DNA of 64,000 nt from positions 62,001 through 126,000 of the forward strand of contig NZ_QDDR01000002.1 in assembly GCF_003075525.1 (NCBI RefSeq). The letters are read 5' to 3'. The stretch is from Pararhodobacter aggregans (GTDB lineage Bacteria > Pseudomonadota > Alphaproteobacteria > Rhodobacterales > Rhodobacteraceae). The notes beneath the pieces were generated by a model. That model did not search any database. It saw nothing but the letters and a program-made list of their open reading frames with translations, and was not told the DNA's origin. This document shows, in pieces, positions 34,395 through 42,457 of this stretch (position 1 is its first letter; the number at the start of each line of letters is the position of its first letter). The translations under genes and the position numbers were made by a program.

Positions 34395-35462
34395 ATGGAG
34401 AGTTTCATCGCCTTTGTCGAATGGATCGGCGAAGACCGCGCGGGTGCGCTGTTCGGCCTGCTGACCGGCATGGTCTTCGGCATCGCCGCGCAGCGCTCGT
34501 CCTTCTGCCTGCGGGCGGCCACGGTGGAATTCGCCCGCGGCATTCTGGGCGGCAAGGTCGGCGTGTGGCTGCTGACCTTCTCGACCGCCATGGTCTGGGT
34601 GCAGGGGGCGCAGGTGCTGGGCCTCTTCGACGCGCGGGATGCCCGAATGATGGGGGTGGCGGGCAGCTGGTCGGGCGCGGTGATCGGCGGGCTGATGTTC
34701 GGCGTCGGCATGGTGCTGGCGCGGGGCTGTTCCGGGCGCCTGCTGGTGCTGGCCGCGACCGGCAACCTGCGCAGCGTCGTCTCGGGCCTCATCTTCGCCG
34801 TGGTGGCGCAGATGAGCCTGCACGGCTGGCTCGCGCCCGTCCGCTCCTGGCTCGCCGGGCTCTGGACCACGCCCGACGGGCAGAACCTGAACCTGCTGAC
34901 GCTGATCGGCCTGCCGGACGAGGCGGGGCTGGTGCTGGGGCTGATCCTGGCGCTGGTGGCGATTGGCGTGGCGGTGCGGGCGAAGATGCCGGTCGCGACA
35001 CTGATCTTCGCCTCGGGCGTGGGCTTTGCCGTGGCGATGGGCTGGGTGCTGACCTGGACCCTGGCGGAGGTGGCCTGGGAGCCGGTCAACGTGACCTCGG
35101 CCACCTTCACCGGGCCTTCGGCCAATACGCTGATGTTCTTCCTCGAACCTTCGCCCGCGCTGAATTTCGACATCGGGCTGGTGCCGGGGGTGTTTCTGGG
35201 GGCGTTCCTCAGCGCGCTGGTCCGCCGCGAGTTCCGGTTTCAGGGCTTCGAGGGCGAGGCCACCATGCGCCGCTCGATGTTCGGCGCGGTGCTGATGGGC
35301 TTCGGCGGCATGCTGGCCGGGGGCTGCGCCATCGGCGCGGGCGTCACCGGCGGCTCGATCTTCGCCGCGACGGCCTGGCTGGCGCTGTTCTGCTTCTGGC
35401 TGGGGGCGATGGCGACGGATCTTCTGGTCGACCAGCGGGGCGCGCGGCTGGCGGCGGCGTGA
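34395..35462 (+). CDS. soxT: YeeE/YedE-family thiosulfate/sulfur transporter SoxT
   Basis: 355 residues with about nine to ten membrane helices. Each repeat carries the family Cys: Cys38 in SSFCLRAA, Cys112 in ARGCSGR and Cys311 in GGCAIGAG. In YeeE these line a thiosulfate path. The soxS-soxR-soxT order supports SoxT, probably taking thiosulfate or another sulfur species into the cytoplasm, possibly to inform SoxR. A spaced AT-rich sequence around 34346-34370 (CATTCCGATATAGCAATATG) precedes the gene. Confidence 0.88.
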   Translation: MESFIAFVEWIGEDRAGALFGLLTGMVFGIAAQRSSFCLRAATVEFARGILGGKVGVWLLTFSTAMVWVQGAQVLGLFDARDARMMGVAGSWSGAVIGGLMFGVGMVLARGCSGRLLVLAATGNLRSVVSGLIFAVVAQMSLHGWLAPVRSWLAGLWTTPDGQNLNLLTLIGLPDEAGLVLGLILALVAIGVAVRAKMPVATLIFASGVGFAVAMGWVLTWTLAEVAWEPVNVTSATFTGPSANTLMFFLEPSPALNFDIGLVPGVFLGAFLSALVRREFRFQGFEGEATMRRSMFGAVLMGFGGMLAGGCAIGAGVTGGSIFAATAWLALFCFWLGAMATDLLVDQRGARLAAA

Positions 35463-35495
35463 GTCCGCGGGCTGCCGCCCCAAGGTGACGCAAAA

Positions 35496-35628
35496 GGCGG
35501 GGGGCTGCCGCCCCCCGAGACTCCACACGGCGGGGGGCTGCCGCCCCCCGCGCCCCCCGCTTCAAGGAGGGTTTTCCACCCTCCTTGAAAATCCTCCCGA
35601 GGATATTTCCGGAACAAAGATGGGCGGG
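35496..35628 (+). repeat. Composite repeat (G-rich palindromes, hairpin, AACAAAGATG core), copy 1
   Basis: Two identical 22-base palindromic units (35496-35517 and 35529-35550, GGC-G6-CTGCCG-C6-G), then a 12-bp hairpin TTCAAGGAGGGT...ACCCTCCTTGAA (35561-35589, loop TTTCC), then ATCCTC/GAGGAT and the core GATATTTCCGGAACAAAGAT followed by GGGCGGG. It lies just after soxT and ends at the stop of the convergent MBL gene. Copies with the same order occur at 37845 and 52311. Confidence 0.85.
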
Positions 35629-36546
35629 TCAGGCGGGCTGGAACCGGTAGCCGCCGTCGGCATGGGCCTCGACCCGGCCGAGGCCGCCGGGCAGGTGGAA
35701 ACCCGCGATCGGCATCTGGGCGCTGGCCAGCTGGTCGAAGAGCGCCACGCGGGTGGCGGCGGCAGTGGCGGGGTCCTGGTCCGAGCCGGATTCCCAGGCC
35801 GGGCGCTCGAAGGCGACATGGTGGTTGCCGATGGCATCGCCCAGCACCATCAGGCTTTCCGACCCGTCGCGGAGTTCGAAACTCATGTGGCCCGGGGTAT
35901 GGCCGGGGGTCAGGCGGGCGGCGACGCCGGGCAGGATCTCGGCCCCGTCCTCGAAGAAGGTCACCAGATCCGCCACCGCCTCGAGCCGGCGCTGGGCGCC
36001 GATGGCGAAGGCCTGCCGTGCCGCGCCGATGCTGTCGAGCGTGCCGGGATCCATCCAATAGTCGAATTCGGCCCGCCCCATCAGGATCTGCGCCTCGGGC
36101 AGGAAGGGCTCGTCGAATTCGTCGAGGAGGCCCCAGATATGGTCGGGGTGGCCATGGGTGATGACCAGATGGGTGATGTCCTCGGGCGCGAGGCCGAGGC
36201 TGTCCAGCGTCTCGGGCAGGAGCCCGGCCGAGGGCTGGAAATCCGAGCCCGAGCCGACGTCGAAGAGGATCACGCGGTCCTCGTGCCGCAGCAGCGTCAC
36301 GTTGCAGGGGGGCGTCAGCGCCTCGCCGGTGATGCCGTTGCGGGTCAGGATCGCCGCCAGTTCCTCGGCGGGCATCGGCCCGGTGATGAAGTCGCGGGGC
36401 AGCACCAGATTGCCGTCCGAGACCATGTCGATCTGCATGGACCCGAACCGGGCCGAGGCCCGGGCGGGGAGCCCGAGGCCGGGGCCGAGGGCGAGACCGC
36501 CGAGCATGAGCCCGCCGGTGGTGAAAGCGCGTCGCGTGATCTGCAT
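35629..36546 (-). CDS. Metallo-beta-lactamase-fold hydrolase, SoxH-like
   Basis: 305 residues with a Tat signal (MQITRRAFTTGG). The di-zinc motif THGHPDH is intact, followed by His of the LTPGHTPGHMSF loop and Asp in LGDAI. Proteins of this fold near sox genes are named SoxH and are periplasmic; its precise reaction (possibly glyoxalase- or persulfide-related) is not established. A GGGAG site places the start at MQITRR. It faces the second YeeE gene divergently. Confidence 0.82.
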   Translation of the reverse strand: MQITRRAFTTGGLMLGGLALGPGLGLPARASARFGSMQIDMVSDGNLVLPRDFITGPMPAEELAAILTRNGITGEALTPPCNVTLLRHEDRVILFDVGSGSDFQPSAGLLPETLDSLGLAPEDITHLVITHGHPDHIWGLLDEFDEPFLPEAQILMGRAEFDYWMDPGTLDSIGAARQAFAIGAQRRLEAVADLVTFFEDGAEILPGVAARLTPGHTPGHMSFELRDGSESLMVLGDAIGNHHVAFERPAWESGSDQDPATAAATRVALFDQLASAQMPIAGFHLPGGLGRVEAHADGGYRFQPA

Positions 36547-36773
36547 GATGACTCCCATGGCTGAGGCCCGCCGGAAGGGCGGGTTTGAGACGATGCGGTG
36601 CGGATGGGAGAGAACGCCCGTGGGCCGGAGTCTAGGGGCAAGCCGGGCAAAGGCAAGCCCCCTGCCGCAGGAATTCCGCAAGACCGGGTGTGGGGGCTTG
36701 CATTCCGGGGGGTATATCGGGATTCTGGCCCGGCCTTTCAGCGGACGGGCAAGTCAGGAAAGCGGAGGCGGGG

Positions 36774-37817
36774 ATGGACGGCATTTCCTATGGTGTGATG
36801 GCCGCCCTTGTCGGGCTGGTGTCGGGAATCGTGCTGGGTCTCTCGGCGCGGCTGGGGAATTTCTGCACGCTGGGGGCGCTGGAGATGGCGGTCTTTGGCG
36901 GCGACCAGCGGCGGCTCAGGCTCTGGGGGATCGTGCTGGCGGTGGCGATCACCGGCACGTTCCTGGGTGTCGAGCTGGGGTTCCTGCGGCTGGGCGAGAC
37001 CTTCTATCATCAGATCGCCTGGAATCCGCTGGCCTCGATCGCGGGCGGGTTGCTGTTCGGCTATGGCATGGCGCTGGCGGGCAATTGCGGTTTCGGTGCC
37101 TTGGTGCGCTTCGGCGGCGGGGATCTGCGCTCGCTGGTCGTGGTGGTGGTGATGGGGGTCTTCGGCTTCATCACCCTGTCGGGTCCGCTGGCGCCCCTCA
37201 GGGTCGCGCTGTTCCCGCAGGATCCGGCGACCGGCGAGCAGGGGATCACCGCCGCGCTGCAGGGGCTGGCGGGCGTGCCGCCGCTGGTCACCGCGCTGGT
37301 CATCGCCGCCGCCCTGCTGATCTGGGCGCTGGCCTATGGCCCGTTGCGGGGCCGCCCGGGCGAGATGGTCTGGGGCGCGGTGGCGGGCGGGGCGGTGGTG
37401 CTGGCCTTCTGGGGCACCGGCTGGATCAGCCACGAGAGTTTCGGCGAGATCGGGGTCGAGGGGCTGTCCTTCACCGCGCCGGTCGGGCGGACGATCCTGT
37501 ATCTGATGACCTCGACCGCGGGCGGGATCAACTTCTCGGTCGGCGCGGTGCTGGGGGTGATGGCGGGGGCGCTGGCGGGGTCCCTCTGGCGCGGGATGTT
37601 CCGCTGGGAGGCCTGCGAGGATCCGCGGGAACTGGGCCGGCAGGTCGGCGGCGCGGCGCTGATGGGCGTGGGGGGCGTCATCGCCATGGGCTGTTCGGTC
37701 GGGCAGGGTGTCAGCGCCTTCGCCACGCTGGCCTGGTCGGGGCCGGTGACGCTGGCGGCGATCGCGGCGGGGGCGGTGTTCGGGCTCAGGCGGCTGATCG
37801 GGGTCGCGGCGGAATAG
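36774..37817 (+). CDS. Second YeeE/YedE-family membrane transporter of the sox locus
   Basis: 347 residues, about ten membrane helices. Conserved cysteines: Cys31 (LGNFCTLGA), Cys105 (GMALAGNCGFGA) and Cys307 (IAMGCSVGQG). These match SoxT positions, but overall identity is low, so this is a distinct branch, possibly the SoxT1B type. It probably moves thiosulfate or related sulfur compounds. It is divergent from the MBL gene and followed by copy 2 of the composite repeat. Confidence 0.85.
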   Translation: MDGISYGVMAALVGLVSGIVLGLSARLGNFCTLGALEMAVFGGDQRRLRLWGIVLAVAITGTFLGVELGFLRLGETFYHQIAWNPLASIAGGLLFGYGMALAGNCGFGALVRFGGGDLRSLVVVVVMGVFGFITLSGPLAPLRVALFPQDPATGEQGITAALQGLAGVPPLVTALVIAAALLIWALAYGPLRGRPGEMVWGAVAGGAVVLAFWGTGWISHESFGEIGVEGLSFTAPVGRTILYLMTSTAGGINFSVGAVLGVMAGALAGSLWRGMFRWEACEDPRELGRQVGGAALMGVGGVIAMGCSVGQGVSAFATLAWSGPVTLAAIAAGAVFGLRRLIGVAAE

Positions 37818-37844
37818 GCGGCGGCGCTGGTGGGGGTTGCGGAA

Positions 37845-37904
37845 CCGGGGGGTTTTCCACCCCCCGGACCCCCCGAGAATATTTTCAGAACAAAGATGGG
37901 CGGG
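37845..37904 (+). repeat. Composite repeat, copy 2
   Basis: Hairpin CCGGGGGGT / ACCCCCCGG (37845-37853 with 37859-37867, loop TTTCC as in copy 1), then CCCCCCGAGAATATTTTCAG continuing into AACAAAGATG GGCGGG. It begins 28 bases after the stop of the second YeeE gene, in the same orientation as that gene. Confidence 0.85.
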
Positions 37905-38010
37905 GTCTTGGCGGGGGGCGCTCTGCGGCCGGTGCGTTCGTGGCGGCGGGCGGCGTTGGAGGGGTCTTCCGGCTCCGATGGGGGGCGTGGCCCGGTGTCT
38001 TGGCGTGGGC

Positions 38011-38238
38011 TCAGCCGTCGCAGGCGCAGCCGGGGGGCTGGTGGCAGCGGCGGTTGCGGCTGATGCAGGCATTGCCCCGGGTGCAGATCCGGCAGCAGGA
38101 GGCGGGCCGGGGATGCGGGATCTGGCTGAGGAACTGCTGCCAGAGGCCGCCGGCGGGGGGCGGCGTTCCGGCTGCGGCGGCGCCCGCCGAGAGCAGGACC
38201 AGAAGCGCGCCGATCTTTGCCTGTCGCAGGGCTCGCAC
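38011..38238 (-). CDS. Small secreted cysteine-rich peptide
   Basis: 75 residues: signal peptide MRALRQAKIGALLVLLSAG to about residue 23, a short spacer, then a dense Cys domain (SCCRICTRGNACISRNRRC, then HQPPGCACDG) with eight cysteines. This pattern recalls small exported Cys-rich proteins of proteobacteria of unknown role, in which the Cys groups may form disulfides or bind metal. It lies between the sox locus and the ammonia-lyase, on its own. The Cys content makes chance coding unlikely. Confidence 0.75.
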   Translation of the reverse strand: MRALRQAKIGALLVLLSAGAAAAGTPPPAGGLWQQFLSQIPHPRPASCCRICTRGNACISRNRRCHQPPGCACDG

Positions 38239-38330
38239 CCCTCGTGAACCTCACCCGGGGGGTGAGCCTTCGCCCGGCCAGGGTCCCCTGGCAAGGGGCC
38301 GGGCCGGGGCAGCGGCGATGGGTCGCGGGC

Positions 38331-39974
38331 TCAGGCGGCGAGGAAGGCTTCGACATCGGCCAGCGTCGGGCCGATGGCGTCGCGGATCGCCTGACCCGTG
38401 CGCAGATCGGAGAGGATCCCCTCGACCTTGGGCTGGATGAAGCCCTCGGTATCGTCCCAGAGCATCGGGCGCTCGGGATCGGGGGCGCCGAGGGCCGCGG
38501 TGCGGGCGGCGCGGTAGAGGGCGGCGTTGCGGTGGGACAAGAGGTCCGAGGCGTCATAGCCCGGGCGCACGGTCTGGGCGCGCAGTTCCACCGCCTGCAC
38601 GGCGAAGACCAGCGCCGCGGCGAGGAAATGCTCGGAGGCCTCGACCGCCTCGCGCGCCAGATTGGCCGCGTTCATCGCCTGCGAATTGATGTTCTGGTTG
38701 AATTGCTCGGCGTGGCTTGGGTAGAGGTCGACCATCGAGCGGCCGTAGAATTGCACCAGCGGCGCCACCGAATTGCAGGTGAGTTGCAGCGATTTCAGCC
38801 CCATGTTCAGCCCGTGCCCGGTGTTGCCCACCAGCGACGGCGGCAGGCCGTTGTTGAATTCGGGCGTGACCAGCATGGCGATCTGCACGTCGAGATGCTT
38901 CAGCAGCATCGCCAGCTGCGCGCGCAGCGTGTCGCAGGCGACGCCGGTATATTGCGCCAGGAAATTGCCGGTGTGATAGACCTCGCCCGTGTCGGGATCG
39001 ACCAACGGATTGTCATTGGCGGAATTGGCCTCGGTGGTGATCTGGCGGGCAGCGACGGCCAGCATGTCGGCGATGGGGCCGGTGTATTGCGGCAGGCAAC
39101 GCAGGGAATAGCGGTCCTGGATCAGCTTGCCCTGACGGTGGCCACGGGCGCCGGCGGCCTCGGAGCGGATCAGCTGCGAGCCTTCCAGCAGGTCGCGGAA
39201 CAGGGAGCCCACGAAGATCTGCCCGGGATGCGGCTTGATCGCCTGGATGGTCGGGTGGAAGCTCTGGTTGGTGGCCAGAAGCGCCTCGGCCAGCATCGCC
39301 TGCACCGCCATCGACAGGGCGAAGACCGTCACGCCCCGGCCCATGGCATTGGCGGCGACGCCGGTCGAGGCGGTGGTGCCGTTGTTCATCGCCAGCCCCT
39401 CCTTGGGGCGCAGCGTGAGCGGTGCCAGCCCCAGCCGGGACAGGGCCGTGTGGCAATCGAGCGTCTCGCCGTTCCAGTCGACCAGGAACGCAGGGTCGAG
39501 GCCGATGACCGAGGCGCCGATATAGCTGAGCGGCACCAGATCGCCCGAGGCGCCGATGGAGCCCCGCTGATAGGCATGGGGCGTGACACCCGCGTTGAGG
39601 AAGCTGACATAGCGCTGGATCAGCTCAAGCCGGACGCCGGAATAGCCCTTCATCAGCGAATTCACCCGCAAGAGCATGGCGGCGCGGACATCGGCCTCGG
39701 GCAGGCGGGGCCCGGTAGCGGTCTTGTGGTGCCAGAGCGCGATGTGCTGCAACTCGACCATCCGCTCGACGGGGACGTATTGGTCGGCCATCCCGCCATA
39801 GAGCGTGGTCACGCCATAGACCTGCTCGCCCCCGGCGACGGCGGCCTCGATCCGGGCCTGGCTGGCCTCGACCCGGGCCAGAACCGCCGGATCGGCCGAC
39901 AGCCGCACCTCGGCTCCCTGCGACACGGCAACGATATCCGCGAGGGTCAGGCCCTCGCCGCTGATGGTGATCAT
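38331..39974 (-). CDS. Aromatic amino acid ammonia-lyase (HAL/PAL/TAL family, MIO-dependent)
   Basis: 547 residues. The MIO prosthetic group forms from Ala142-Ser143-Gly144 in GSIGASGDLVPLSY. Catalytic Tyr53 lies in VYGVTTLYGG, and the QRYSLRCLPQYTG-type motif is present as QDRYSLRCLPQYTGP. The pair that sets substrate choice (Ser-His in HAL, His-Leu in TAL, Phe-Leu in PAL) reads His82-His83 in LWHHKTATG, fitting none of the standard classes. It releases ammonia from a histidine/tyrosine/phenylalanine-like substrate; the substrate here is uncertain. No other hut genes are near. The start MITISGEG is the only one consistent with the family. Confidence 0.88.
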   Translation of the reverse strand: MITISGEGLTLADIVAVSQGAEVRLSADPAVLARVEASQARIEAAVAGGEQVYGVTTLYGGMADQYVPVERMVELQHIALWHHKTATGPRLPEADVRAAMLLRVNSLMKGYSGVRLELIQRYVSFLNAGVTPHAYQRGSIGASGDLVPLSYIGASVIGLDPAFLVDWNGETLDCHTALSRLGLAPLTLRPKEGLAMNNGTTASTGVAANAMGRGVTVFALSMAVQAMLAEALLATNQSFHPTIQAIKPHPGQIFVGSLFRDLLEGSQLIRSEAAGARGHRQGKLIQDRYSLRCLPQYTGPIADMLAVAARQITTEANSANDNPLVDPDTGEVYHTGNFLAQYTGVACDTLRAQLAMLLKHLDVQIAMLVTPEFNNGLPPSLVGNTGHGLNMGLKSLQLTCNSVAPLVQFYGRSMVDLYPSHAEQFNQNINSQAMNAANLAREAVEASEHFLAAALVFAVQAVELRAQTVRPGYDASDLLSHRNAALYRAARTAALGAPDPERPMLWDDTEGFIQPKVEGILSDLRTGQAIRDAIGPTLADVEAFLAA

Positions 39975-40045
39975 GATGTCCTCCCGTTTGACGGGCAGGC
40001 TATCAGGCGGGGCGGATGGGTAAATGGATATTTTCCACGGAAACG

Positions 40046-40071
40046 AAAAAGGGCGCCCCGGCGGGACGCCC
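40046..40071 (-). terminator. Terminator of the YSC84-like lipoprotein gene
   Basis: GGGCGTCCC-GCC-GGGGCGCCC stem (one mismatch) followed by TTTTT on the minus strand, 23 bases after the lipoprotein stop. Confidence 0.8.
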
Positions 40072-40093
40072 ATCGGAAACGGTGTTTCGTGGC

Positions 40094-40672
40094 TTACGGA
40101 ATGATGCGCTGATAGCGCACGCCGGCCAGCGAGGCCCCGGCGATCAGCCCGGCCTGACCGAAGACCACGGCGATGACCGGCGAGAACATGGTCGTGGTCT
40201 GCACCCCGGCCGAACCGCCCATCTCGGGCGTGGCATAGCGCAGGTCGGCCGAGGCGGCCCAGCCTTCGCCCGCGCGGAAATCCTGCAACGCCTGCGGGGT
40301 CATGAAGAACAGCACATGGGCGTATTGCTGGGCGCCGATCTGCAGCCCGGCGCTGAGCCGCGTCGCCGAATAATAATCAACCGTGGCGTCGTTGATCCGC
40401 AGCGCACCCTGCCCGAAGGATCCGCCGACAAAGAACCCGGCCTCGGTCACCAGCGGCATGTAGAGGATGCCCTGCGCGTTGGCGAAGAGGTTGCTCAGCT
40501 CGGCGTGGTTCTGGCGCAGGTAGTCGCGGGTGGCATCGACGCGCGCATCGAGGCGCTCGGCGTTGAAATTCCCCACGGGATTGCCGCAGGCGGCCAGCAG
40601 CGAGGTGGCCGCGCCGCCCACCAGCAGGCTGCGACGCGAAAGCGGGCGCGAAAGGCGCAAGGTCTGGGTCAT
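40094..40672 (-). CDS. YSC84-related lipoprotein
   Basis: 192 residues, signal peptide with lipobox (SLLAAC, about residue 31), so the protein is lipid-anchored. The mature part is a YSC84/SYLF-like domain (GGSFGQGALRINDATVDYY, SADLRYATPEMGGSAGVQTT). SYLF domains bind lipids. The ATG at 40672 is preferred because a GAGG sits 6 bases before it; ATG at 40678 is an alternative. Monocistronic with its own terminator. Confidence 0.85.
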   Translation of the reverse strand: MTQTLRLSRPLSRRSLLVGGAATSLLAACGNPVGNFNAERLDARVDATRDYLRQNHAELSNLFANAQGILYMPLVTEAGFFVGGSFGQGALRINDATVDYYSATRLSAGLQIGAQQYAHVLFFMTPQALQDFRAGEGWAASADLRYATPEMGGSAGVQTTTMFSPVIAVVFGQAGLIAGASLAGVRYQRIIP

Positions 40673-40805
40673 GCTCATCCTCAAAGGTTTGGCGCGGGAT
40701 CTGTCGCCCCTGTCACCGGAAAATGCCTGTGGCCGAAGTATACGGCGCGATCACGCGCTTGTCACGCGCGCGGGGATCCGCTGGGCGAATCGCCGCTGAT
40801 ATAGG

Positions 40806-41804
40806 TCAGACCTTCAGCGCCTTGGCCGCCGCCGGGGCGAAATAGGTCAGCACCCCGTCGCATCCGGCACGCTTGAAAGCCAGCAGGCTTTCCAGCATCA
40901 CCGCCTCGCCCAGCCAGCCGCGCTCCATCGCGCCGGCCAGCATCGCGTATTCGCCGCTGACCTGATAGGCGAAAGTCGGCACGCCGAATTCGTCCTTCAC
41001 CGACCGGCAGATGTCGAGATAGGGCATGCCGGGCTTGACCATGACCATGTCCGCCCCCTCATCGAGGTCGCGGGCGACGCAGCGCAGGGCCTCCAGCCGG
41101 TTGGCGGGGTTCACCTGATAGGTCTTCTTGTCGCCGACCAGCCGCCCCGAGGCGCCGACCGCATCGCGGAACGGCCCGTAGAAGGCGCTGGCGAATTTCG
41201 CCGCGTAGCTGAGGATCGCGACCTGCTGGAAACCTGCGGCCTCGGTCGCCGCGCGGATCGCGCCGATCCGGCCATCCATCATGTCCGAGGGCCCGAGGAT
41301 ATCCGCCCCGGCCTCGCATTGCGCCAGCGCCATTTTGACCAGCGCCTCGACCGTCTCGTCGTTCAGGATCTGGCCGTCCACGACGAAACCGTCATGGCCG
41401 TTGATGTTGTAGGGGTCGAGCGCGATGTCGGTCATCACCGCCATCTCCGGCAGCTCGGCCTTCAGCAGCCGGATGGCGCGGTTGGTCAGGTTCTCGGGGT
41501 TCCAGGCCTCGGCGCAATCCTCGGTGCGGAGTTCGGGCGCGGTATAGGGGAAAAGGCAGATCGCCCCCACGCCATCGGCATGGGCCGCCGCGGCCTTTTT
41601 CAGCATCACGTCCAGCGACAGCCGGTTCACCCCCGGCATCGAGGCGATGGGCTCCTCGACCCCCTCGCCCTCGCGAATGAAGACCGGCCAGATCAGATCG
41701 GCGGCGGTCACGGCATTCTCGGCCACCAGATCGCGCAGCGCGCCGGTGCGGCGCAGGCGGCGGAGGCGGGCGGCGGGATAGGGGGCGGGGGTGTGGACGG
41801 GCAT
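40806..41804 (-). CDS. hemB: Porphobilinogen synthase (delta-aminolevulinate dehydratase)
   Basis: 332 residues. Schiff-base lysines are Lys203 (LSYAAKFASAFYG) and Lys257 (MVMVKPGMPYLD). The zinc-binding Cys triplet of other ALADs is replaced: the loop reads MTDIALDPYNINGHDGF, with Asp and no Cys, so the enzyme is probably Mg/K dependent and zinc-free, as in Rhodobacter. It condenses two 5-aminolevulinate into porphobilinogen for haem, bacteriochlorophyll and corrinoids. It is next to a membrane protein gene on the opposite strand. Confidence 0.97.
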   Translation of the reverse strand: MPVHTPAPYPAARLRRLRRTGALRDLVAENAVTAADLIWPVFIREGEGVEEPIASMPGVNRLSLDVMLKKAAAAHADGVGAICLFPYTAPELRTEDCAEAWNPENLTNRAIRLLKAELPEMAVMTDIALDPYNINGHDGFVVDGQILNDETVEALVKMALAQCEAGADILGPSDMMDGRIGAIRAATEAAGFQQVAILSYAAKFASAFYGPFRDAVGASGRLVGDKKTYQVNPANRLEALRCVARDLDEGADMVMVKPGMPYLDICRSVKDEFGVPTFAYQVSGEYAMLAGAMERGWLGEAVMLESLLAFKRAGCDGVLTYFAPAAAKALKV

Positions 41805-41932
41805 GACTTCTCTCCGGTCTTCGGCGCTTTGGTGCCACGCGGGGGCGGCAAGCTCAAGCCCGGGCGGGTTTCCCGGCTTGGCCCCGGCGTGAAAGCCGAC
41901 TAATCAGGAGGGCAACAGGCAAGGGGCTCCGG

Positions 41933-42454
41933 GTGAATCTGACGGACTCGCTTTTATCTACCATCGACCTCAGGTCGTTTTCCAACCTGTGGTTCTGGCT
42001 GGTGCTGGCGGTGGCGTGGTCGAACGTCACCCATTTCGTCATGGGCGTGCCCTTCGACATGGTGCAGCGCGCCCGTCGGCGCGGCGGCGAGGGGTTGGAG
42101 GATCTCAACACGCTCGCCCTGATCCAGGCCCGGCGGCGGATGACTATCCTGCGCAGCTCGGGCGCGTGGCTGGTGGGTTTCTGGCTGACGGTGCTGACCA
42201 TGCTGGGCGTGCTGGGCTTCTGGTACGGCTACGAATTGTCGCAGGCGCTGTTCCTGCTGCTGGGCCCGCTGACACTGGGCGCCTGGCTGAGCCTGCGCCT
42301 GTCGGCCCGGGTCGAGGCGCAGGCGCTGCAGGGCGAGGCGCTGGTCAAGGCGATCTTCTGGACCCGCATGCTGATCCAGGTGATCGGGCTCTCGGCGATC
42401 TTCGTGACCACGATGTGGGGCATGTGGCACAATCTCACCGCCCGGATGCTGTGA
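41933..42454 (+). CDS. Integral membrane protein of unknown function upstream of mfd
   Basis: 173 residues from a GTG (MNLTDSLLS) with AAGGGG at 41921-41926. Four hydrophobic segments are seen (FWLVLAVAWSNVTHFV, GFWLTVLTMLGVLGFWYG, ALFLLLGPLTLGAWLSL, IQVIGLSAIFVTTMWGM). Conserved features of a known family are not recognised. It ends 3 bases before mfd and is probably in one transcript with it. Confidence 0.75.
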   Translation: MNLTDSLLSTIDLRSFSNLWFWLVLAVAWSNVTHFVMGVPFDMVQRARRRGGEGLEDLNTLALIQARRRMTILRSSGAWLVGFWLTVLTMLGVLGFWYGYELSQALFLLLGPLTLGAWLSLRLSARVEAQALQGEALVKAIFWTRMLIQVIGLSAIFVTTMWGMWHNLTARML

Positions 42455-42457
42455 CCG

